Shown here piece by piece: positions 7,467-15,456 of a stretch of 26,707 nt of DNA (within the stretch, counting starts at the first letter, position 1; each line of letters opens with the position of its first letter). Origin of the DNA: CAYGZL01 sp964354345 (lineage in GTDB: Bacteria; Chloroflexota; Anaerolineae; Anaerolineales; UBA4823); NCBI GenBank assembly GCA_964354345.1, contig CAYGZL010000083.1:1-26707 (forward strand). Direction: 5' to 3'. The translations under genes were made by a program, and so were the position numbers. The notes beneath the pieces are model-generated. The model ran no database searches and was not told the origin of the DNA. It saw only the letters and a list, made by a program, of their open reading frames with translations.

Positions 7467-8930
7467 TCAACCATCACCTTGCCCGGTAGGGTGGCAGCGG
7501 ATACAGTTATTCAAGTTGGTAATGCCCTCTTCACGGTGTTTCGACACAATTTGACCCTGGTTATGGCAGGTGTAGCAAGTGTAAGTACGCAGTGTCGTTG
7601 GATGGCATGCATGGCAGGTGTTGGCTCCTCCGTGGGAGATAGGGAAAGGATGCGCGCCGGTAAAGCTGGCTGGAGACCAGGCGCTGGTATTATGGCAAGT
7701 CTCACATACCGTCCCAAATAATCCCTGGTGGTAAGCTGGTTCGGAGTGACAGCTTACGCAAACCGTCGATAAACCCGCGAAAACAATCGCCCCAGTCGAA
7801 CCTGGCTTGTGACAGGCATTACAATCGACCTTCAGGTGGGCGCCAGTCAAAGGAAAGGCGGACTTGGAATGGTCGAAAGTCGCCTGCGTCCAATCCACTG
7901 GACTATGGCAGGCGCCGCAGTCCTGACCGAACTGTCCCTGGTGGTGATCGTCCTTGGCGTGACAGGCGTAACAAGTCTGAGGTGTGCCTGTATAAATAAC
8001 CTTGCCATCCGATCCAGGACCATGACACTGGTTACATGGCACACTGGCGTGCTTACCCGACAATGGGAAAAGCGCTTTGGAATGGTCAAACGTCGCCCCA
8101 CTCCAGCCAGCAGGTTGATGACAACTACCACAATTCTTACCCAGGTTGCCGGTGTGAATATCGTCTTTGGTATGGCAACCGAGGCAATCCGGAGAGGCGC
8201 TGGAGAAGTCGGCCAGTTTTAGAGCCCCCTGGTGGCACTGTTCACAACGCGCCAGGCTATGTTTGCCAACCAAAGTAAAGTTAAATTTCGAGTGATCAAA
8301 TGGTTTACCAAAACGGTCCACCCCATCGTGACAATCAAAACAAGCATTACCATAAGCGGATTGATGGCTGGTCATAAAAGCAATGTCCAGCCTGGTATGA
8401 CAAGTAATGCAGACCTGTTGATCTACTTTCCGATAATCACCGTTATGGCAATCCGAACAGGAAAAAGCTGATCCATCCTGGCGTCTTTGGTGACCTTGTA
8501 AAGAGAAACCGAAGGTGTTGTGGGGAAAATTGATCAGGTCAATCTGGATCAATGAAGCGGAAGGGCCGTTATGATCTGGGTGGCAAGTCTGGCAACCACT
8601 CATCCGTCCCTCACTGACCATCAGGCTATGAAAACTCTTCGGATTCTTGGTCAGGTCCGTATGGCAATTCTGGCATAACACCGCCATTGTCTCTTGACTC
8701 CAAAAAGGGGGGTGGCATGCGCTACAACGACCAGCGAGGTCGGCGTGGGAACGGACACCGCCCAAGACAAGTTGTCCAGCCTGAGCGTTGAGGGATCCAG
8801 GGCTAAACAAGACTCCACCCCGTAGTAATTCAATCCCTAACACCAGAAGCACCACCACACCCACCGCGATCACCCCGGTCGTATTCAAACAACCCAATCG
8901 TCGTCCAACACTCGTTCTCGGTCTATTCAT
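7467..8930 (-). CDS. Membrane-anchored 18-haem c-type cytochrome with c7-like tri-haem repeats
   Basis: A 487-residue protein with eighteen CXXCH haem-attachment motifs, whose first Cys lie at 69, 86, 113, 158, 174, 197, 229, 249, 267, 299, 320, 338, 370, 391, 409, 439, 452 and 476. A single hydrophobic segment (about 19-37) is a signal anchor, placing the haem region outside the membrane. Residues 211-421 hold three successive 70-71-residue repeats, each opening with FDHSK and each holding three CXXCH; a degenerate fourth follows. Ample extra His suggests bis-His haems. I chose ATG at 8930, five bases after GAGGA; a GTG at 8942 is in frame but has no SD. It is the last gene of the electron-transfer operon and a likely electron conduit or outlet. 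Confidence 0.95.
   Translation of the reverse strand: MNRPRTSVGRRLGCLNTTGVIAVGVVVLLVLGIELLRGGVLFSPGSLNAQAGQLVLGGVRSHADLAGRCSACHPPFWSQETMAVLCQNCHTDLTKNPKSFHSLMVSEGRMSGCQTCHPDHNGPSASLIQIDLINFPHNTFGFSLQGHQRRQDGSAFSCSDCHNGDYRKVDQQVCITCHTRLDIAFMTSHQSAYGNACFDCHDGVDRFGKPFDHSKFNFTLVGKHSLARCEQCHQGALKLADFSSASPDCLGCHTKDDIHTGNLGKNCGSCHQPAGWSGATFDHSKALFPLSGKHASVPCNQCHGPGSDGKVIYTGTPQTCYACHAKDDHHQGQFGQDCGACHSPVDWTQATFDHSKSAFPLTGAHLKVDCNACHKPGSTGAIVFAGLSTVCVSCHSEPAYHQGLFGTVCETCHNTSAWSPASFTGAHPFPISHGGANTCHACHPTTLRTYTCYTCHNQGQIVSKHREEGITNLNNCIRCHPTGQGDG
7668..8300 (-). repeat. Three tandem tri-haem coding repeats (about 70 codons each)
   Basis: Codons 211-280, 281-351 and 352-421 of the cytochrome encode aligned units. 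Each has FDHSK, then F-x-L-x-G-x-H, then CXXCH, a second CXXCH about 20 residues on, and a third CXXCH 18 residues later, followed by a Trp. Three haems per 70 residues is the density of cytochrome c7. The similarity is clear in the protein. Confidence 0.8.
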
Positions 8931-8984
8931 TGGATTCCTCACTGCACCGTCTGAACTGGCACACCAGGTCGTCTGATCAGCCTG

Positions 8985-9785
8985 TCAACGCAACAGAGTA
9001 GCATAATAAAGCGCCGCGCCTGTATGGATAACCGCCGCGGTGAACAGAGCCATCCCTATCGGTATGTGAATAGTATGCCATAATGCTAATAAGCGCCTTG
9101 TTATAGCCAGGGAGGCCGCCTGACGGCGTAAAACTACCTGGCGATCGAGTAAGGCAGTATATTGATCGGCTGAACGCCGTGTCTCTGCTGGCATTTGCCG
9201 GCGCGCCCACCACCAACTCAAACGTGGCAACCAACTTGCCGGTCCGCGGGTGGCAACTGCGCTTGCCATACCACCGCTCAAAGAACGAGCCAACTCAGGA
9301 TTGCTGGCGCCTATCTTTTGTAACTCCTCACTCAGCAACCCCAACTCACGCTCGAGAGTCGCCGCCTCCATTTCCGCCCCATCCAAACTGCGCGGCACCA
9401 GGGTGTAGATATAACGCCCGATGAAACCACTGGCGACGATGAGCACGGTCAGTAACATGGTCACCCCCGCCAGACCGTTGAATTTCCAGGCGCTATGCAG
9501 CAAAACCATGTACGGACCGACGATGCCAGTGAAAATATGAAAGCTTAGCCAGGCAGACATGCGACCCCATCGGGCGCTGCGACTCCGTTTACGCAGCGTA
9601 TAAAGCGTCTCAGTCATCAGCATCAAGAGAAATCCCAGGATTCCAATGCCATGACCGAACAGGCTGCTGGCATGAGGAAAACCCTTGAGTAAGTAAGAGA
9701 CCGCCAGATAAACTAAGGTGATCAGTCCAATAGCCAGGAATGCCAGCCAAAGCTCGCGATTACCCCGCGAGGATGTAGTGTGCAT
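8985..9785 (-). CDS. b-type cytochrome-like membrane protein
   Basis: A 266-residue integral membrane protein with about five hydrophobic segments (roughly 13-33, 44-62, 79-98, 104-127 and 235-264). His residues sit in or near these: His45 (FGHGIG), His83 and His97 (SFHIFTG...LLHSAW), His237 and His240 (LWHTIHIP), and His254 (AVIHTG). This pattern suits binding of two b haems that carry electrons across the membrane. A charged, partly helical loop of about 105 residues (128-232) separates the last two segments. The ATG at 9785 has AGGAG and starts 2 bases after the FAD gene stop, so translation is probably coupled. I know no assigned name for the family; the cytochrome b561/ferric-reductase type is the closest class. 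Confidence 0.72.
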   Translation of the reverse strand: MHTTSSRGNRELWLAFLAIGLITLVYLAVSYLLKGFPHASSLFGHGIGILGFLLMLMTETLYTLRKRSRSARWGRMSAWLSFHIFTGIVGPYMVLLHSAWKFNGLAGVTMLLTVLIVASGFIGRYIYTLVPRSLDGAEMEAATLERELGLLSEELQKIGASNPELARSLSGGMASAVATRGPASWLPRLSWWWARRQMPAETRRSADQYTALLDRQVVLRRQAASLAITRRLLALWHTIHIPIGMALFTAAVIHTGAALYYATLLR

Positions 9786-9787
9786 AT

Positions 9788-11104
9788 TTACGGCTCCTTC
9801 TGTTTATAATCCTGCCAAAACTCGGTTACCAGGCGCGCGATCGGTGCGCCTGGCTCTATCAGCTGGTCACGAATTGGAGTAATATCAATCTGCTCGTTCA
9901 CCAGGCGCTGCAACAATCGTGAAAGACTCTGGTCGCCCATCAGCAATGCCCCGACCAAAGTGTCCTTCCCAACCAGGACGCGCAACCGATTGATCTCGAA
10001 ATCAGCCTGGGCGGCGATAGCATCCGGCGTTTCCCGCCAACCCTCACTATCGCCGCGCACAATACCAACTGTATCCTCGTCCCGTGAATTGTGACTCCCG
10101 ATCGAGCCAATAATGGTAGTCGTTAAACCAGCCAGGCGGGTGATGTTAAATGAAATGCCTTTGTGATAAGCCTGTGTCTGACCGGTCATATTCAAGCCAG
10201 CAACACTACCTTGCAGGCGAGCAGGCGTCCACAAGCTGTCCAGCAAGCTCTTACGCAGCAGGGGATCGTATACCTGTGCTACATCTCCGGCAGCAAAGAT
10301 GAGCGGGTCGCTGGTCTGGAGATACTCATCCACCAGGATGCCACGCTCGGTTTTCAATCCGGCCTGCACGGCTAAATCTATCCGCGGCAGTACACCGATC
10401 GCCACGGCGAGGATGTCGCAAGGGATATGCTCGCCAGTCTGCGTGATTACACCACTGACTTTACCTTTCCGCTGGACGATCTGCGCCAGTTCCGTATGAT
10501 AATGGAGCTCCACGCCATCGGCGCGCAATCGCTCCTCGACTATGTGAGACTCTGTTTCATCCAGAACATTCGACCAATAGCGATCACCGCGTAAAAAATA
10601 GTGTGGGTGGACCCCCAAAGCAGCCAGACCTTCCACAATCTCCAGGGCAGTGATCCCTCCGCCCACAACCACTGCTGAACGAGAGCGGCGTGCCAGGTGG
10701 ATGATCTGCCGCGCATCGTTAAGGGTGTCCAGCTTGACCACACCTTCCGCCTCAATCCCAGGTAACGTCAAGCGTGCAGCCTGGGCGCCGACTGCCAGCA
10801 GCAAGCGATCATATGAGATCCACTCACCACTATCTAGCTCGATTTGCTGTGAGGCAGTGTGAAGCTTAGTCACTCTCCCATGCCGGCGATCAAGTGAGAG
10901 GTGTTTATAATCCTTTGGGGTGAAGGGGTAAAGGTGCGCTTCGGAAATTTCACATGTTAGCAGATATGCTAACCCGGGACGAGAATAATAACCTTCTGGC
11001 TCGTCGCTAACCAGCAAGATATTCCCCGTTGGATCACCCTGACGAATCGCCTGTGCCGCGCCGATTGCGGCTACACCATTGCCAATCAGAACATAGCGTG
11101 TCAT
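9788..11104 (-). CDS. FAD-dependent NAD(P)H oxidoreductase (NirB / rubredoxin-reductase-like)
   Basis: A 438-residue flavoprotein. The N-terminal Rossmann motif GNGVAAIGAA (8-17) binds FAD. A second GxGxxA-like motif, VVVGGGITALE (145-155), binds NAD(P)H, and IFAAGDVAQ is the C-terminal FAD-ribityl motif. The layout matches the reductase half of NirB and rubredoxin/ferredoxin reductases, without the added siroheme or [2Fe-2S] domains of full NirB. There is no signal peptide, so it is cytoplasmic. It lies 13 bases after the dicluster ferredoxin and 2 bases before the b-type protein. The likely role is to pass electrons from NAD(P)H into the membrane chain, or the reverse. The substrate preference is not visible. 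Confidence 0.9.
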   Translation of the reverse strand: MTRYVLIGNGVAAIGAAQAIRQGDPTGNILLVSDEPEGYYSRPGLAYLLTCEISEAHLYPFTPKDYKHLSLDRRHGRVTKLHTASQQIELDSGEWISYDRLLLAVGAQAARLTLPGIEAEGVVKLDTLNDARQIIHLARRSRSAVVVGGGITALEIVEGLAALGVHPHYFLRGDRYWSNVLDETESHIVEERLRADGVELHYHTELAQIVQRKGKVSGVITQTGEHIPCDILAVAIGVLPRIDLAVQAGLKTERGILVDEYLQTSDPLIFAAGDVAQVYDPLLRKSLLDSLWTPARLQGSVAGLNMTGQTQAYHKGISFNITRLAGLTTTIIGSIGSHNSRDEDTVGIVRGDSEGWRETPDAIAAQADFEINRLRVLVGKDTLVGALLMGDQSLSRLLQRLVNEQIDITPIRDQLIEPGAPIARLVTEFWQDYKQKEP

Positions 11105-11117
11105 GACCGCAACCTAT

Positions 11118-11381
11118 TCAAGATTTTGAATCGAAGAGCGAAATTCGCTCGAATTGCAAGACGCCGCGCGGGCAACGCGCGATACATTCACCGCAAGTCA
11201 GACAATGGCTATCGTTGATCGATTCATCGAGCCAGACATGCCGGCGAACATCAATATTGATCGGGCAATAATAGGAGCAGATGCCACATTGGACACAGCG
11301 TGCCGGGTCAGGAACAACCTGACCAGCCACCAGGGCCTGGCGACGGGTTCGCTCAGAACGGAATAAGTTAGATAGGCTCAT
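11118..11381 (-). CDS. Di-[4Fe-4S] ferredoxin (HdrC-like)
   Basis: An 87-residue iron-sulfur protein with two complete CxxCxxCxxxCP motifs: Cys29, 32, 35 and 39, then Cys60, 63, 66 and 70. The first cluster context, CVQCGICSYYCP, and the 20-residue gap between motifs resemble heterodisulfide-reductase subunit C and related respiratory electron carriers more than free bacterial ferredoxins. There is no membrane segment. It is the first gene of the electron-transfer operon, with ATG at 11381 and no obvious SD. It probably links the FAD oxidoreductase to the b-type membrane protein. The order of electron flow is inferred. Confidence 0.92.
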   Translation of the reverse strand: MSLSNLFRSERTRRQALVAGQVVPDPARCVQCGICSYYCPINIDVRRHVWLDESINDSHCLTCGECIARCPRGVLQFERISLFDSKS

Positions 11382-11406
11382 TTTGTTAGGTCGTAAAGAC
11401 TGACAT

Positions 11407-11425
11407 ATTATAAACGCCTATTATA
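11407..11425 (-). promoter_or_regulatory. Two -10-like hexamers upstream of the electron-transfer operon
   Basis: On the minus strand TATAAT occurs twice, at 11420-11425 and 11407-11412, 13 bases apart and just before the ferredoxin ATG at 11381. Neither has a good -35; GTTAAT is 17 bases from the first. Activator dependence would fit. A start from the second would leave a leader of only about 20 bases. Confidence 0.4.
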
Positions 11426-11457
11426 AACCGGAAGAGGGCGCAATTAACCGAAATAGA

Positions 11458-11486
11458 GTGACGGTAAATACAAACTAGTTTATAAT
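11458..11486 (+). promoter_or_regulatory. Sigma70-type promoter for the GGDEF sensor
   Basis: GTGACG (11458-11463), a four-of-six match to the -35 consensus, lies 17 bases before a perfect TATAAT (11481-11486). Transcription from near 11493 gives a leader of about 125 bases before the ATG at 11618. I saw no clear GEMM-type c-di-GMP riboswitch in that leader. Confidence 0.5.
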
Positions 11487-11617
11487 TATTCTGGAATGTA
11501 CAAGATACTTTGTGATCTTCTCAGCAGATGATGGATAGAAAGAATAAGTATAACCTGCGCAGGATGACAACCAGGGATGAAATCTGTTAATTATATTAGG
11601 TGGTTGTACTAACCGGG

Positions 11618-14296
11618 ATGAATTGGGTCTTTTTATTTATTGCTGGTTTATTGCTCAGCGCAATCATTGCGGCTTTTCTGGGATGGATTGCTTATAAGCG
11701 TCGGAAAATCCCAGGCGCCACGCCATTCCTCTTTTTCGCTGCCACAGCGGGGATCTGGGCGTTAGCCCAAGCCTTCGAAGTGATCGCAATCGATCAGAGC
11801 ATAAAGCTGTTTTGGGCGCAGGTGGAATACCTCGGTATTGCGGGGATTGGAGTTGCCTGGCTAATCTTCACCCTCGATTACACACGCCAACAACGCTGGA
11901 TCTCGAAGTGGTTCCTCGCGATTTTACTGGTGATCCCAACGATCACTGTTATTTTGGCCTGGACGAATAACTGGCACCATTTATTGTGGACCAGAATTAC
12001 GCCTAACAGCAATAGCGCTGGATTCATTTATATCTTCGAGCACGGCGCCTGGTATTGGGTTCATACCTTTTATACTTACCTCACCCTCCTGGCCGGAATG
12101 AGTTTGCTCTTATGGGTGATCGTGCGCTCTCCCCAGTTATATCGGAAACAAGTCGGCGGATTGTTAGCAGGGATCGCTGTTCCAATTGTGTATAACATCT
12201 TCTACTTACTTGGTATCAGTCCAATGGAAGGGATGGACCTGACACCAGTTACGTTTATTCTGGCGGGTGCGATTTTTTCTTTTAACATTTTTTACCTGCG
12301 TCTGTTTGACCTGGTTCCTGTCGCACGCGCTGTTTTGGTGGAACATGTCGTCGATGGCGTCGTCGTGCTGGACTCCCAGAATCGGGTTGTTGACCTCAAT
12401 CCTGCTGCATTGGAACTACTGCAACACTCTACGGAGGCTCTACTCGGGCAACCAGCGGACATCGTCTTTGCGACCTGGCCGAATCTCCTGGAGCGTCTGT
12501 ATGTCTCGACAGATACACAAGTAGAAATTGAACATAGCTCTCAAAAAAACCTGGATGACCTGTCATTGGAGCGCCGGGATGCACTCTACCAGCGCGATAG
12601 AATAACGGAAGGCGGTGGATTGCGCTACTATGAGGTCCATATTACGCCTCTCTACGACCGTACCCGGATCAGTGGTCGCTTGCTAATCCTGCGGGATATC
12701 ACCGATCGGAAACTGGCAGAACAAGGCGAACACCAACAGCGCGCCCTGGCAGAAGCCTTGCGCGATACCGCAATTGCGCTGAGCAGCACCCTGGATTTGA
12801 ATGAAATATTTGACCACATCCTGCTGAACCTGACAAAAGTCGTCCAACACGATGCCGCGACGGTCATGTTGATGAAGGATGGGATTGCCAAGGTGGTGCG
12901 GCACCATGGATATAACGATCGCCAGCCTGAGGAACAATTGCTTGACTTCGGTCTACCAATATCAGAAACAACTAATTTGCGGGTGATGAGCGAGACTCAC
13001 AGACCTTACTTTATCACCGATACCCTGGATAGCCCAGGATGGGTGGCTGTCCCTGCTTCCCGCTGGGTACGCTCGTATGCTGGTGCACCCATCATTTTAC
13101 AGAATCAAGTAGTCGGTTTCTTGAATGTTGTCAGCGCCGCGCCAAACCATTTCACCCGCGCCGACGCAGATCGCTTGATGGCTTTTGCTGAACAGGCGGC
13201 CGCGGCGATTAATAACGCACGGCTGTATGAAGATGCCCGGCAACGCGCCAATCAAATGACCCTGCTATACCAGGTTGGCCTAACGATCACCTCGGGGCTT
13301 GATCTGGAGCATGTGCTCTTTGCTCTGCTCGAGCAATGCCGCCGGGTGCTACCCATCGAAACTTTCGATGTAATCCTTTATGATGAAGGCAACGACCTCC
13401 TGGTACACCCGTTATTTTATGATCAAGGGCAATATCTCCAGGTCGAGCCACGCCGGATGAGCCAGACCCCCTGTCTGACACGTGAGATCATCCAGACAAG
13501 TCGAACGTTGTATCTGCCCGACATCCTGGATCCAACGATTGCCCAAAATCACCAGATCATCCACATCGGGGGCTCACCGGTACGCTCGTACGTTGGGGTA
13601 CCCTTAACGACCCATCAGCGGGTGATCGGGGTGATCTCCATGCAAAGCTACAAAGTAAACGCTTTTACCGCTGAACAAATAGCTTTGTTCGAAACCATTG
13701 CGACTCAAGCCGCGATCGCCATTGAAAATGCCAATCTATACCAACAGGTGCAACAACTGGCCACTCACGATGAGCTTACCGGTTTACTCAACCGGCGCGC
13801 TTTATTTGAACAAGGCAACCAGCTAATCGCCCAGGCAACACTCCTGAACCAACCGCTCAGTGTCTTATTCATTGACATTGACCATTTCAAGGAATTTAAT
13901 GATCTATACAGCTATGCTGTTGGCGATCAAGTGTTGCGGACACTTTCTCATACCCTGAGCCAACATATTCGTAGCGGAGATATCGCCGGGCGTTATGGAG
14001 GCGAAGAGCTGATTGTATTGCTGTTTAATACTCCCCTCGACGGAGCCATGCAACTGGCCGAACGTCTACGCCAGCTCGTTGAAGAATGTCAAGTGCACAC
14101 GCCCCATGGCAACCTGACCGTGACAGTCAGCATCGGTGTCAACACCCTACCAGATAAAACGGATCGGTCCATGGAAGACTCACCTGATCACCTGGCCAAA
14201 TTGATTGACTCTGCCAGCCACCCACTCAAAGACGCAAAACACAGCGGACGGAATCGCGTGATTGCGGCCGAAATTGTGGGAAGCCAGAATAATTAA
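11618..14296 (+). CDS. 7TM-PAS-GAF-GAF-GGDEF diguanylate cyclase sensor
   Basis: An 892-residue membrane sensor predicted to make c-di-GMP. The N-terminal 220 residues hold about seven hydrophobic segments of the histidine-kinase 7TM sensor type. A PAS domain follows (about 240-365; DGVVVLDSQNRVVDLNPAA), then GAF domains at about 380-535 and 545-708. The GGDEF domain (about 712-885) opens with HDELTGLLNRR at 717. The active-site loop is GGEEL at 794-798, a functional variant, and an inhibitory I-site RSGD lies at 785-788. There is no EAL domain. I chose ATG at 11618; an in-frame GTG at 11600 overlaps the only SD-like stretch (AGGTGG, 11598-11603), though that leaves a long 14-base spacing. 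It is divergent from the electron-transfer operon and may sense redox or a ligand. Confidence 0.94.
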   Translation: MNWVFLFIAGLLLSAIIAAFLGWIAYKRRKIPGATPFLFFAATAGIWALAQAFEVIAIDQSIKLFWAQVEYLGIAGIGVAWLIFTLDYTRQQRWISKWFLAILLVIPTITVILAWTNNWHHLLWTRITPNSNSAGFIYIFEHGAWYWVHTFYTYLTLLAGMSLLLWVIVRSPQLYRKQVGGLLAGIAVPIVYNIFYLLGISPMEGMDLTPVTFILAGAIFSFNIFYLRLFDLVPVARAVLVEHVVDGVVVLDSQNRVVDLNPAALELLQHSTEALLGQPADIVFATWPNLLERLYVSTDTQVEIEHSSQKNLDDLSLERRDALYQRDRITEGGGLRYYEVHITPLYDRTRISGRLLILRDITDRKLAEQGEHQQRALAEALRDTAIALSSTLDLNEIFDHILLNLTKVVQHDAATVMLMKDGIAKVVRHHGYNDRQPEEQLLDFGLPISETTNLRVMSETHRPYFITDTLDSPGWVAVPASRWVRSYAGAPIILQNQVVGFLNVVSAAPNHFTRADADRLMAFAEQAAAAINNARLYEDARQRANQMTLLYQVGLTITSGLDLEHVLFALLEQCRRVLPIETFDVILYDEGNDLLVHPLFYDQGQYLQVEPRRMSQTPCLTREIIQTSRTLYLPDILDPTIAQNHQIIHIGGSPVRSYVGVPLTTHQRVIGVISMQSYKVNAFTAEQIALFETIATQAAIAIENANLYQQVQQLATHDELTGLLNRRALFEQGNQLIAQATLLNQPLSVLFIDIDHFKEFNDLYSYAVGDQVLRTLSHTLSQHIRSGDIAGRYGGEELIVLLFNTPLDGAMQLAERLRQLVEECQVHTPHGNLTVTVSIGVNTLPDKTDRSMEDSPDHLAKLIDSASHPLKDAKHSGRNRVIAAEIVGSQNN

Positions 14297-14311
14297 CCAA
14301 TCTAAATAATA

Positions 14312-14345
14312 TCTTCATAACTTCTTCATAGAGATAGGGTATCAT
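14312..14345 (+). promoter_or_regulatory. Pho-box-like direct repeat and promoter
   Basis: TCTTCATA is repeated at 14312-14319 and 14323-14330, an 11-base period that puts both on one DNA face. OmpR/PhoB-family regulators bind such repeats. A -10 candidate, TATCAT (14340-14345), starts 10 bases after the second copy, and no ordinary -35 is needed in that layout. It drives the gene at 14382. Confidence 0.45.
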
Positions 14346-14381
14346 CCATGTTATACGATAGAACGCGTATGGAGGTACAAC

Positions 14382-14915
14382 ATGAAAACAAGAACTAAGT
14401 GGATTTTAGGGATCATCGTCGGCCTGGTAGTGGTGGCCGTTATCGTTGGGGCAGCCTTCTTCTTCTTCAACCGATGGCATTTCGGTGGGGGATGGATGAT
14501 GAGCGACCGATTTTTCGGACCATTCGATGACTGGCCCGAAATGCACATGAACCCCATCCAGCGGATGCCAGGGCGCTTTCATGGCGGATTTGGTTTCTTC
14601 CCGTGGCGGGCGATTGGCGGCGGATTGGTCTGCCTGAGCCTGCTGGCGTTGCTGATCGGGGGCGTGGTTCTCCTGGTACGGAGCTTACGACGCTCCAACC
14701 AACCTGCGACCACCACCGCCCCGAGCGCGCCAGTAACCACCCCCGCAGCGCCAGCCCCAGCAGCCTCAGCAATCCCATTTGAGGCAGCTCCGACAGTGGC
14801 TGCAGTAACCCCTGCGCCTGTTACTGCCCCTGAAAGCAAGACCTGCTCAAGCTGCCAACGACCGGTTCAACCGGATTGGAGCCATTGCCCTTACTGCGGC
14901 AACAATCTCGCCTGA
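14382..14915 (+). CDS. Zinc-ribbon membrane protein of unknown function
   Basis: A 177-residue protein. A first hydrophobic segment spans about 7-29, followed by a Gly/Trp/Phe/His/Met-rich stretch (30-76), a second segment (78-100), and then a long Ala/Pro/Thr-rich linker (106-150). It ends in a zinc ribbon with Cys155, Cys158, Cys169 and Cys172 (CSSC and CPYC). Both ends are probably cytoplasmic, with the Met/His-rich loop outside. Such C-terminal ribbons are common in bacterial membrane proteins of unassigned role. A strong SD (GGAGG, 14371-14375) lies 6 bases before the ATG. It is monocistronic between the Pho-box-like promoter and a strong terminator. An envelope-stress or phosphate-response role is inference from the promoter only. 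Confidence 0.85.
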   Translation: MKTRTKWILGIIVGLVVVAVIVGAAFFFFNRWHFGGGWMMSDRFFGPFDDWPEMHMNPIQRMPGRFHGGFGFFPWRAIGGGLVCLSLLALLIGGVVLLVRSLRRSNQPATTTAPSAPVTTPAAPAPAASAIPFEAAPTVAAVTPAPVTAPESKTCSSCQRPVQPDWSHCPYCGNNLA

Positions 14916-14932
14916 GCCAACGAATTTCCACA

Positions 14933-14963
14933 AAAAACACCGCCCAAACCGGGCGGTGTTTTT
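14933..14963. terminator. Bidirectional intrinsic terminator
   Basis: A 13-bp perfect stem, with AAAAACACCGCCC (14933-14945) paired to 14951-14963 around a five-base loop, is flanked by A's on the left and T's on the right. It works on both strands and sits between two convergent genes. Its T tract overlaps the TAA stop of the LuxR-type gene at 14962-14964. Confidence 0.92.
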
Positions 14964-15405
14964 AATATTCTCGGAACTCCCAGCCCGCCTGTTCAACCAG
15001 GACATAGCGTAGCTCAGAACGCGAATGCATGCCAAACTTGTGCAACGCATTGCGCACATGCGTGCGCACCGTCTCAGGCGAGAGCATCAGGTGTAGGGCG
15101 ATCTGACCATTGGTGAAGTTCTGGCAGATTAACGCCGCCACTTGCTGCTCGCGCGGCGAAAGCGTCCACCAGCGGCGCAGGATTTCCTGGTAATTCTGTC
15201 GTTGGACGAAGGCGCTGGCGATCAACTCGGCCGCGATCTCCTCGCCCGGACGCTGTTCCTGTTCAGCCAATTCCTGAAGCGAACGGGCTACCTCTCCATG
15301 CAACCGAAAGGAGGGCGTCTCCGGCTTATGAGGCGCCTCGCAGACTTCCAGCTTCCCACCCAGCCAGATCATCATCCGATGCACAATACTTTGCCAAACA
15401 GACAT
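14962..15405 (-). CDS. LuxR-type HTH regulator with an RHH-like N-terminal region
   Basis: A 147-residue protein. Residues 81-135 form a LuxR/FixJ HTH: LSPREQQVAALI, then NGQIALHLMLSPETVRTHV and a final helix. There is no receiver domain. Residues 31-68 (SFRLHGEVARSLQELAEQEQ, then PGEEIAAELIASAF) have the strand-helix-helix pattern of Arc/MetJ-type ribbon-helix-helix segments and may serve dimerisation. The ATG at 15405 has only AGG close by; ATGs at residues 11-12 are alternatives. It is divergent from the MFS/zinc operon, and twin palindromes lie between them, so it may regulate itself and that operon. The inducing signal is unknown. Confidence 0.82.
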   Translation of the reverse strand: MSVWQSIVHRMMIWLGGKLEVCEAPHKPETPSFRLHGEVARSLQELAEQEQRPGEEIAAELIASAFVQRQNYQEILRRWWTLSPREQQVAALICQNFTNGQIALHLMLSPETVRTHVRNALHKFGMHSRSELRYVLVEQAGWEFREY

Positions 15406-15456
15406 CCCTGATCATCTACAGGGGATCACCCTGCCCCAAAAGCGCAAACGAATTTG

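Noticed and set aside
7809..8222. Plus-strand open frame of 137 codons opposite the cytochrome
   Set aside because: It is a shadow of the repetitive CXXCH coding sequence, with no SD or recognisable domain.
11493..11617. c-di-GMP riboswitch in the leader of the GGDEF gene
   Set aside because: No GEMM-type conserved bases or paired arms could be recognised.
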